Below the pieces are notes generated by a model that was not told the DNA's origin, made no database searches, and worked only from the letters and a program-made list of their open reading frames with translations. DNA of 64,000 nucleotides from positions 124,001 through 188,000 of the forward strand of contig JBAJFG010000421.1 in the NCBI GenBank assembly GCA_037903475.1, written 5' to 3'. The position numbers were made by a program, and so were the translations under genes. Below, one piece after another: positions 48,201 to 60,200 of the stretch; position 1 is the stretch's first letter, and each line of letters opens with the position of its first letter. The DNA is from Ancylostoma caninum (taxonomy: Eukaryota > Nematoda > Chromadorea > Rhabditida > Ancylostomatidae).

Positions 48201-51200
48201 CTTCATCGACGGACCCGTTGCACATCGCTGAACATTCTGCTCGACCATCTCTCTACCCCACTCCACCACACGATACCCGTTCTTTGCCTTTTATAGGGTC
48301 TCACAATCACCACCAATCACCATCACTGACCAATCACAGTGCGTGTGCACACATATATTACCGTCACATAATGTCTGTGATATATATATATATATAGAGT
48401 ATGATCCATCATTGACTTATTCTTTGCGGGAAGTCGTGATATCCATTGATACGTCTGCCACAGTGTGAGAGGCTAGGTGCCAACGATTGCTGTAACCAGT
48501 GCCGAATACTTGTGGCAGATGCATCCCGAATTATCCGCGGAACAAGAGATTCAAAAACAGGGTTTTCAAGATGTATCGCAGCGTATCTTAAAGGTTCCTT
48601 CCATTTAGTCTCAAAAACGATCCACTTGTGAGACGCACTTCTCATTATTCGCTTATTGCACTAACTCAAAATTTGGTTTGTCTGAACAGCGAAAGTTTGA
48701 AAATCGAATTTAGCGCGTCAAGGCAAAGCATGTATGCGATCATGACACTCTGCATAAAATCCACAAGGGTAGAAACACGTTATAAACGTGCACTAGCAGA
48801 GCAGTCTGAACGGTTTATTTTGTCCAGTGAGAAGCAATGCGTCATTTCCTACCCGTTGTTGCTAACATACTCTCAATCGCGGCCTAGAGGCAGTGTATCA
48901 CCTCATGATGGCAGTGGCGGACGCAGAAAGTGGGCGGGAGGGGGGGGCGTGGGAAGAAAAGTGGGGTCTCCGCCGTTTTGGGGACCCAGACGGAAAATAA
49001 AATTAATAATAATATTAATTATAATAATAAACAATAAATAAAAAATATATTAAAAATAATAATAAAAATAAACAATTAAAAATAAACTAACACAAGATTT
49101 TTATTTGCATTGTAAAGTAATTTCGAAAATTTGGCGACCCATTCGCGCGCCCCCCCCGCCCCCCCCCCTGCGTCCGCCACTGCATGATGGGTATCGCGAT
49201 ATTAACAGAATCCGGTCGTATTAACAGAATTACCTTCTGTTGGCAATCCTACTGCTTCGCCACCCCACATTAATGGAACGAATTCAGGACAGGTTAGGAG
49301 AACATCCAACATAAATTGCTTAGACTGTAAAACATTGCTCAGCTTAGGAGCTTGGAAGAAAACAGATGGATTCAAAGTTACCTTCTCTTTATCCAGGAGA
49401 AATTGCCTCATTTCAGCATCAACATGAAAGCTGTAGCAGTCTTGATGATATACGATTTCTTCGTAGCAGTAATTCATAGCGTGATCGATGATATCGATTA
49501 TCTGAGAAAGAAAAAAAATTCTTCGAAGCGAGATGGGCGAATAATTCGCAAAGTCATTTCATTCTGTGCGATTTACCTATATCTCTACAGAGACTCCGCA
49601 GAGATTGCGCACATATTGCACGTAAAATATATATTCACATTTATTTGTGCTTTTGCTGTTTTATGTGCTCGATAATATGCTCTTGCCTTACGTTCTACTC
49701 CTGCTCCTGCATAGTTCTCACCCTAATTGTGTTTTATGATAAAGAAATCGTTTTATTGGATTTTCGTATGTTGGATGTGAGTGCGAAGTATTTTCAGAAA
49801 TTTCAGGACTTGTATGCGGCACTCCCCCCTTGGTTCAAGTGACCAAACAGCATGTTTTCCTTTGGCCGTGGCTATTATACTTCGGACCGAACAATGTATT
49901 CGAATAAAAAATTCGAATGAACATTCGAATTCAAATAATATGAGATTCAAAGATTCGAGAAAAGTCCATTTTCGAATTTGTCAATATTTGTTTCGATTTC
50001 GTTTCGAATAATCGAATAACTTCGAATATTCGAGGGAATTGTGTGTCTGCAAAGTTCTCCTTTCCTAGCTTCTAGACATTGCGTAGTATTATATAATCCT
50101 GGGTTGATGAAAAAGCTCTGCAACACTCACAACGAATTCTTTAGAAATGGTTTTCTTTATTAAAACAAAATCATAATCAATGCTACATTTACCATTACTG
50201 TGTGGTAGCTTTGCCCATCTTTTGGGCAGCTTCTCTGTTCCTTCCTGCCAACACGCAGGAGGCTGTGGATCGAAAAACACCTCATTTTCGAGTCCCTTTT
50301 GATTGGCAGGCCTCATTTTCCACAGATTGGTGTTCAAGGTCAGAAAAAGGTGACAATGCGACAGGGCCAGGTCCGGCGAATACGATAGGAGTGACAGAAA
50401 CCCCAAACCGAGATTCTGAGTCTTTTCCCGACCTGCGTTTGCTAAGTGGGCGTGAGCATAATCTTGCAGGAAATGAACATTTGGTCGTTTTGTGCGTTTT
50501 TCGTGGATGACACCTGCCAAGTTCTAGGGTTCGGTAGCGCAGAGCTGCATCGTCATTGCGGCGCCACCACTTAGGAAATCTTAGTAAAGCATTACTTGTG
50601 GCTCCACTGACAACATGGAAAACTCTCTTTTTGGGCGCGTCTGCTTTTGAATGTTTTGGAAGTGATTCCGGACACGGAATCCACTGGCGCTGCTATGCAT
50701 TATTCGAGAAGAATAGAATTTATTCGAAAGTTCGATTCAAAGAGAAAATCGAACGAATTCGAAATTCGGAAATTCGAAAAACGTGGAAAATCGAAAAAAA
50801 TGCGAAATTCGGTTGTTTGAAAAAGTTTCGAGTCGACTAAATCCAAAACTCAATTATTCGAGAAAGATAAAAAATGGAATAAATTTGAAACCCGATTATT
50901 CGAAAAAAAAATCGAATATTCCGAAGCATACTGGCTGTGTAAGCGGCGCTCGCCAGTGGCAAACGGTGAAGGGCTGGAGTGGGGCGTGCACCCCACTCTC
51001 CCAGAAAATGGAAATTTTGAAATGAGAATTTTTGGAATTACTTTGCAATACGAAACCTTATATTAGTTCATTTTCAATTGTCTATTATTATTCTAAAAAT
51101 ATTTTCTATTATTTTTTTATTACTGACATTTTTATTAATTTTGTTTTCCATCTAGTTCCCCAATGCAGCGGGGACCCCACTTTTTTCCACACACTCTCCC

Positions 51201-54200
51201 TCCCCCCTCACCCTCCTCCCGCCCACTTTTTGCGTCCGACACTAGAGCGCGCACCACTACACTATGCCTCATTGTGGTTGCGCTCATTACTATTCTCGAA
51301 TGCGCATATCTAGTTGAGTGATCGTCCGTAGGCATGCACTTCATTGCATTTATTTCGTCTCGCTTACTCTGAATTTTTCTCCACAGTGGATCCGCAGTAA
51401 AAAACCGATCCGCCGTGGACCCCCGGCTTTCCTCGTTGGATCCAAGCATGCCCAGCATGGAATACTTGGGGGTGAGTTCAGTTGCGCACTATGCCTGCAA
51501 ATGCCTACGGTGGATTTACACATTCCCACAGTGGATCCGCAGTAGAACTGGTAAAATACATTAAAAGCTTATACAGATCACACTGGTCGACACATATAGT
51601 CTAGTGGAGAAGAAGGAATTCCGGTCACGGGGGGATGCCACAGGAAATTTGCATTTTTCTTGCTTTGTTAGGCACGTCATATCACTATTTTAGCCGAACT
51701 GTTGCATGCGACACCTTGCCAGTAATGTTCGCCTTCGCTAGTATGAATTGAAGGATCAATAGTAGCAGTGTGCGATGATTAATGGTATACATAATGAGAA
51801 ATGACCTGTGCATGGTTTAAAAATACACCAAGTAATTTACCCACGATGGTAGTAATCTTAGATATTCATTACCGGTCATCGCTCAAATATGTATGAAAGG
51901 TTTGCTCTGTTCCCTAGACGAGGCAGGTGACTCGACAACCAAGACCTGTGGGTCTACTATATCGGCACAACGGGGTCACTGCCACCGCGCGAAACTCCCT
52001 CGTTTCACTGTGTTGAGCAGATCCCACCCACATGAAGTTATCAACAAGCTGACCTGCCTCGCTCTCTGTGAACATGCCTTAACGGTCATTCAAAAGTACC
52101 ACTAGACTATTCACTCACCAAATGAAGAGCCTTAGCAATGAAAGAATGGGATATATTAGGAGATGGCAAAAAGACACAAGGGTATAGTGAGCCCGCCTCC
52201 ATCTGTCCCTAGTGGTCACCAGGGTCTATGGTGGTTCATCACCTTTCATGTGTATAGGCTCCTTCAGCGTGAATGGTGAAGACCAATTTACACAATTCAC
52301 AACAAGCTCCTTCCACAAACGCATACCTGTTTAGTTGGGTGATTCAGATCCTCCTTGAAGAATCGCTTTAGTATGGGTAGGTCATTGTCATTCACAGCGC
52401 CTTCCAATATATTATTCCTACGCAGCTGTATCATTATCTGTAAAAGCATCATTCATTTCTGGTGGATTTTGTACGTAACCAATAACCTCACTTTCCGGGC
52501 TAACTGAAATTCACGAGACTGCTGGGGCTCTTCAGTATCAAACTGGAATTATGAAGATCTTTTATTACTCGAAAAACTCTGCTCTCTTTTCAGTGACGAC
52601 AGAGAGAAGCCTTTATCTTGAACGCGTGGCTACGAACAAACAGTGTCAAGAAAATGTTTGCTGTAGCTCCTGCTTCACAAGCCAATGGAGTAGTAAGGCA
52701 AAAATTCGAGTCCCCGGAACTCATCAAAGTTCCACTGCGTCGAAGTTTTTCACACGCGTCATTTTCTTCACATTTCTGATCAGACTTCTCAACAAAGTCT
52801 CACGAAACGGATATGACTGTCTGTCGATCTAATGGACATGCCATGAGACAGTTGCCGAGCAGAATTTTACCCCGAAAATGTACAGTGAGCGTCAATGACG
52901 GTGTGTTTTTTTTTCGAGCAAGGCAACCACGTGGCCAAGCCCGGCCCCTCGCTTTGGTATCGCCGCGGTTTATCATATTTGATGTTAACTATTAACAAAA
53001 CCAGGTAACTGTCAAGAAAATCCCATGGTTTGTTGTCGCGGCAAGGATTTCAGCCCGAACGACGCGGTCGCGCCGCGCGCTTCTCGTGTCCGGAAAATAC
53101 GCACCGTCATTGGCGATCGATGTAACAGCGTAACATTCTGCTCTCTTTTTGCAGTATGGCAGTTATTACTCGTCCTACACAAGTTTCGTAACGTATTCAA
53201 ACGGTCTATGTTATAGTATTGTTTCTACTCTTTACAAGGATTATTTGGAGACCAGCAGCTGAAGAACCCCACTAGCTTCGCACACCTGAATAAACGAACC
53301 CAGTCCTAATGCATACATATTGTGAAACAAATTGAAGTTTTCGGTAACTAGCGAAACTACTGTTGAGTAGTTTGATGACATATCAAGTACTATGTAATTA
53401 TGTGTAAAGCGGCGGATTTGTTGAAATTTTTTCTGACATTCAATCTCGATCTTTTTGTTCTTAAGCGCTGTCACAATTTAGGTATAGTGTGTTCGTCAAC
53501 TACTTAGCGATCTAACTATTCAGAAGCAGCGATTTCGAGACAAAATCGTACATAAATAATAATCCGTTACCCCTTCAGATGGTGACATTGTTATATGCTT
53601 ATCCCTCTACTCTTTAGTTCTTGAAATGTTTTTGGTTTTCACTCAGTGTTTTTCTTGTTCTGATTTAAATGTGTAGTCGTTTCTTGTGCTGAATTTCCTT
53701 CCATCCAATTTGATGAAATAAAGAATTTGTCGTGTCGATTGGAGTGTTATGACCTACAAAGTCTACATTCTCAGCGTGGGCTAGCGAGAAAAGCGTTGCA
53801 CATCCCCATGGTAGACCCGACATACCCGAAGGGATAAGCCCATAATGGCCAATCGACTCACTACCTCGGATTCACCGTGGAACAGAAATTACAGATCATT
53901 GGTGAACATGCGTTCCAACTGTAAAGCTGACACCAAAGGGAGTCTAAGAGTCGGTCTCAGTTCGTTTGGTAATAAATAGAGATATAAACGGATCTGACTC
54001 AAGGATCCATGGGTTGCGGCCTTATGATGACGTGAACGCTGGTGATATTTATGTGACCTAACACCACTACAACAGGCTAAATGAGGACACGATCACTACC
54101 GCGGCACTGATATACATATTTCTCTCGTGAAAGCTACTTCGGAAGCTGTATCAGTATATGGAAGTGTACCTTCTAAATCGGAAGAACTAAGCCGACTAAC

Positions 54201-57200
54201 CTTTTCCGCATCTTGAACCTTCTTATCTGGCTGTGGCGTCTGAAGAGAATTGTCATAAAAGAACTAGTTGTAGAAGGCAAAGTAACCAGAAGAAAAGGAT
54301 ATGAAAACTACAAGGCAGGGCAGACTCAACCATATAGCACTGGAGGGGAGAATGCTAAAGACACAAATTACTTCTACTAATGTGGGTCTCTAGAGGGAAA
54401 CTGTTCGATATTGAAGTTGATATTTAATTATAATCCTCTTCTTGTCTTCACCGTGTCTCTTTCGCGTTTTTAAAGTTTGCTGCATTGGTTCTGCTGCCCT
54501 AAAGATCACGTCCCTGGATATCGCCCCTGGCAATCCCTACATCCTTTCATACGTTAACTTTTCAACGTCTTTATTCATTTACGTGAGCGATCGTTTCCAG
54601 TATTGGAATTTGCATTAGCTTTGACAGTCAACTCTTGCACTACCACATAAAAAACAAACCTTCCACCTGAGTTTGTACTCTGTTTCTTTAGTTATTGCCG
54701 GTCGAGCTGGGGCATCACATTTCTCAAAAATTGTCGCGCACTGTGCCTCTTCGCTGCCGCTGAAAAAAAACTGGCAGCCTGTTGCAACTTCGACAACAGC
54801 CATTGAAGCTCAGATCAACATGCACTCAGAAAGAAATGCTATCTCAGCAGACTGCTCAAAATGCGACAATAATATTGGGTGCAAGTGCGGGCAGTGCTCT
54901 TTGAAACGATACACATTAGCGGTACGGCATTAGTTCAGCCGCATGTAAACTACTAACACTGTTCAAAACCGAGGTAATAGAGTTCTAGACCAACCCCTAG
55001 GCGTATAACTACGCTACCGTCCAAACTAGCAATTCATAACGATTCCTAACGTCTCCTGTATTCAATCCATACATCTCTTGATCAATGTCAACATGATCAA
55101 TATGCATCATTGTTTCAATGTTTCGATCAATGACTCATCGCACAGAATGTTTCCCCTTTTTGCTGCATTGGTAGTCTTCTTCTGAGGTGCAGCTGCATCC
55201 CCGCCTTCCGTTAGCAGCTTTTATAGGGGGTGCAGCTTCACTGTAGACCGTTGTGCCATATATTTTTTTGTATCATTCATTTTATTTGTTGGTTTATGTA
55301 TTTGTTCATTCGTTTTTATCTCATAATGTGAATCTCATCACAAGTGCCTTATTCATGTTATTGTTAGCTAACGATAAAGTTTAATTACTGAAGTTTGAGG
55401 GCTTGGCACGTGGCTGCCTTCAATCGAAATCACAAGTCAACCAGCGAGTAAACCCAGCAGACGATACACGATTTATACTATCGAGCATGGTCGGTACTGA
55501 TTGAAAATGGTCGCGTACTAGACTATGATCCCTCCACCAGTATCCACTGCCAGATGGATGAACTGCACTTATGTGAATGTGGGTATGCGCGTCCATGTGA
55601 GTATGAAGTTTGTGCACGAAAACAGGCACTGTCCTCTAGAAATAGCTACACCGTCTTTTTTAGCGTGCTGAGTTATACACAGCTGATTTATGAGTCTTTC
55701 CGGTCTACTTTGGGCGCGTGTGGCGCAGTGGTAAGAGGCTCGCTGCGCACGCACACGATCGATGGTTCGATCCCGCCCGAGGCCAACCAAGCCTTCCATC
55801 CCTTCGGGGTCGGTAAATTGGTACCAGAGGAGTCTGGGAGGATGAAGCACTGACTTGGTACATCGGGTGCCCCCCGCAAGTCATTGTACAGGGCACATAC
55901 GCATTCAACGCCTCTACGATGCTCAGATGAAGTCGAATGCGTGGCGCATCCCTCGTGACGGGATTGATTAACGCCGACCACTTTATCCTTTTTATCCTTT
56001 ATCCGGTCTACTTCAAAGCTCATGGAACACTCGACAGCGAGAGAAACGCTGTTCAAACCAAAATATTACAACTTCCCGTATTTTATCACATAATTTGCAT
56101 TGAATTTCGTCTTAGTGTAGGACCTCATAGACCTCACACATCCTCAAGTGTACTGGTGACGTTGTTTTCGCCCCAGTTAGACAGAAGGTGATGTCGAAAA
56201 GAACAGGAGGAACCAGAAGGATGGGGCATTAGTACGGATGAAGGGCGCCCTGACACGTAATTAAAGAAGATGGCAAATAAAACAGCGGACGAATACAAAC
56301 CGATCAGCACTCGAATGGCTTACATACCCGCCCCTTTTTCGAGAATTCGACCAAAATGACATGTCGCACCAAATGCTGGAGTGCCGGAAACGACAAATAT
56401 GCAGCCTCAGAGTTTTCTTTGACTATTCTATCGCCTATTTCAATAGAGTTCCAGTCGCTTCAGTGCTTTCATTACTTTTAGTGTTTCCAAAGTTTTTCGA
56501 ACCTGAAGACAGAAAAAAGACTTACCAAACCTGTCTACTTCTATTTCGAAACAAATCCCTGAGCCGATCTCGTGCAGTCATCTTTGACGCCTTCTTCGCT
56601 TAACAAATGAAGTAGATTTCAACGAAATTGGAGAAAAATCCGAGACGGCAGTTGCCTACACTTGGGGTTTAGTTGCGATGCCATGAAGCGTTGATGGGAG
56701 AATGACTGCAAAAAATGAGACACTCCTTTTCAATTTCTATCCATAGAAATCAATAGAATTTGTGATAACATGATGAGATAAGCCGTTTGGACAACCGTGC
56801 CTGGCTGCCCTCTTATCATTCACCATTTGTTATGCTGGATTCATAGTAATCCTTCATCCGTTCACTGACTGCCGACTTGAGCGGTTGAACATGTTCTCCG
56901 AAATGAAGCCACTTTGAAGCGATCACTTATATCTCTGCAAAGGATTTCCAAATTTCGAGATTCTTCTTTTTCCACTACTTGGCTCCGCCACAGGAAGAGT
57001 GCGCAAGCGTTCAGTAGTGGGAAACGAAAATCGTCCTATGCTGGGATGCATAAGGAGTTAATCACGAAACCAAAGATGGTTAAAGCGATTGCTCACCCTA
57101 TAGACCAGGTAATGTTAGGAGATGTATGACGCAAAAGTAGGATTGCTAACCTGGTCTCGCTTGGTTATGTGTTCATGACTGCTAGCCCTAGAAATGCACC

Positions 57201-60200
57201 CTTCAGGCGCTGGAACCTGCTGACTGCTGAACTGCTATGTAGGCTTGTTGACGCTACATCCCCGCCGTGTCGGTTCCTCTTCCCTGCATCTGAATGATAC
57301 TTACCCTTCTCCTTCGCTTATATACCCATGCTAGCTGTTATCATTTGCAGCTCGTTTATATCCTGACAAAACATGTAAATCAATGATAGGGCAGCCAGGC
57401 AAAGTTGTCCAAACGGCATTTCTCTACCATGATAAGTAGATATCACATTATTGTCAATTCATTTTTCTCCCGAATAATACTCTGATGTTCATTGACGATA
57501 CATTTGGCAAGAGAATGTGTTTGGCAATACATTTTACGGGTGTTTGGCGATGCAAAAGGCAAGGGAATCTGTTGGCGATACATTTGACGAGCTTTGTTGG
57601 CGATACAAATGGCAAGGTTTGGCATGGCGATACATTTTACGGGTGTTCTGATAAGGCTTCATTTCATTCTTAGGTGGAGGCTTAACCATCCGGCGGTGTC
57701 GGTCCTGTGGCTCAGCTGGTAAGGCAGCGGACTCCTAAGATTGGTATCATGGCACGATTCCTGATGATATCGAAATTTTTGCGCGGTTGATAACCCTTTT
57801 GTTTGACGTGTAATGCATTTGGCGAGGTTTGCGTGGCGATACATTTGACGGGGTTTGCATGGCGACACATTTTACGGGACTTCTTGTTCGCTAATACATT
57901 TGGCAGGCTTCGTTTGTCTAGGTAGTTGGCGAGCTCTTCTGCGAGGTTGCCAAGCAAACCTCGCCAAATGTATCGTCGATGAACATCAGAGTAAGAAACA
58001 ACCCTTATTCAAGCTGGGGCTGTAATTCGTCATACCCCTCGGGTGCTGTATCCATCCTAACAAGATCTGCATTCACCCTTTCATGTGTTGCTGTTTGTTC
58101 CTCCCCGGTGCTTCTTTGATCCCTACGTAATGTCCTGTTGAAATGTTTCGATTGATGGGCATATACCCGCTATATTCTGCGCTGAAATAAATGAATCCGA
58201 AGTTTTTGTGGTGGAGCTGAGCCGCGCAAAGGTCTAAAAAAGCTTGGTGCAAAAATAATGCGCGTTTTCATGCCTTCGATTCCGAACCCCATAACTCATT
58301 TCAAAATCGATCTTTTCAAAAGTGCTTAGAACCGTTGCAATCCTTGAATCTTTGGCAATAAGGTAGATGTTCTTGATTACCATCCATTCGAATAGGGCCT
58401 TTAGCGTCGACAAACTTCCTGAAGGCAATTTTAGTATCCCTCTAGTCTTCCGAGAAATTCTTCCAGAAGAAGTCGTCCAAATTCTCCAGGAAGTGGTAGT
58501 CTGTGATTGAGAGGTTTGCTGATTATGATGTATGAGGCAGAGCTTCCTTGCCTGATTGCTTCAGCCTGCAGGGGCTCTGTGGTGCGAGATATGAATAGAC
58601 GGTGCTGTGTAAGAGTGTAGAATCCATTTTATTGAGTAACTCTGGGCTCACACAGTGGAGTTTCTTAATTATTTCATTTTTATATTGGAAGTGCTTGTCA
58701 ATTGGGAAAGATCAAATAGGCTCTAGTGAGCGATTTTTGCAGCAGGTCACCACAAAGTCGCAGTAACCTTAATTTGGTGTTGTTTCCGTTTTTGACTGTG
58801 TCTCGGTGCTTTTTCCTTGTGCAACTATTTACCAGTGCACTTCATTTTGTCGAAAAGGGTCTACGTTTTACAGTGTATCACTAAACGACCAAGTGTTTGG
58901 TCTCAATTCCCAAGTCCGGTCGTCTTTGAACCTCGGCATGGTGTATCAGTATAAAATATAGTTTTGTAGCCGAACACGAGGTTGTTAGGCCAATAAAAGG
59001 TTCACTAACAACCTCGTGTTCGGCTACAAAACTATATTTTATACTGTTTGGTCTCAATTCTTTCACTACAAAGGCGCGAAGCAGACCTCTTAACGAGGAT
59101 CAATCTGGTACTCGTTCAGTATGCGCGACTTCTACTCGTCGAGCTTTTCCATCCTCCCATTTCTAGTAATGGGAGGGGTGGTTTGACGGCAATCATCGGC
59201 GAGGTTCTGCGGAACCAATAACATACTTCCCGACGACGATGTTAACACACTTGTCGTCGAAACGAGTGATCTATTCAGGTCCTTCTATAGTCAAGCGTTA
59301 GCAGTATAGTTTTCAGGATACGTCAGTTCAGACGTGAATATCTTGCAATACTTTCTTCATTGGGTCGTAAACAGTACTTTAAGAATATAAATATACGTTT
59401 AGTTCCCGTTCCGTTCCCACCAATATGTGAAAACAAGACAAAGAATATGGGCTTTCTTGGAACCCAGCATTAATGAGGAAAGGCCGTAGAACATCAGACG
59501 AATTTGAAAAAAGGAACTAATCTCAACTGAGCATATTTCTCTTTCCTAATCCTGCAGTCCGTTTTTGGTGGTGTGACGGGTGGCTCAAACCCGAGTAATC
59601 AAGCAGAGGTTACTCTACTTCTCTAGGAAGCAAATAGGTCACCTCTGAAGCGCATAACAAATTCATGAAAGTACTCTTTTCGCTGGATTCTCATACCGGC
59701 ATTTTCATAATCAAACTTTCTTCTGCTCTTGGCGAAACATACACGCAAAGAACAGCGTCCGTCAGCCATTCCCCTAGAGCTCAAGTGATCGGGCGGCGGC
59801 TCATTCTCGATCCGCTTTGATCTCTTCGTCTTCGATCTCGCTAACATCTCAACGTAAATATTTGCCGCTTTAATGTCTCGCCGGGATAACACGAGCTCTG
59901 ACCAACACACGAGCCGAAATTCCTTGAGAAAATAGCTAACCTGACGGACGCAACGCGTTGAACGGTAAACAAAAGAAGTGTCTGTGGCTCAATCTGAATC
60001 GTCAGCATGGAAATCATAATCGTACTACTTCTGGCTACACACTTTGCAATTACTATAAATTGTCCCCGCAACATTAAAGGATATTAGCTTCCTTAGTAAA
60101 GTAAAAGTCCTTAATAAAGGAGAAGTTGGGCGAATATTTGAAATTGGCTAATTTTGTTTGCGGTCAAATGAACTGCAACACCCTAAGCAATACATGAGGA

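Noticed and set aside
48380..48396. TATATATATATATATA run
   Set aside because: Ordinary dinucleotide microsatellite, not a promoter for any visible gene.
47947..48397. Frames of 94-98 codons over the 59-bp minisatellite
   Set aside because: Open only because of repeat composition; the unit length is not a multiple of three, so successive units read in different frames.
55688..56056. Minus-strand frames up to 122 codons near 55.8 kb
   Set aside because: They overlap the tRNA-derived SINE copy and are its antisense.
59841..60074. 77-codon minus frame upstream of the exon 59643-59922
   Set aside because: Joining it to that exon would need an 18-base intron; the exon instead follows 60585-60688 in phase.
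60007..60087. Plus-strand 26-codon frame MEIIIVLLLATHFAITINC…
   Set aside because: Signal-peptide-like, but only 26 codons, with no donor and located in an intron of the minus-strand gene; probably chance.
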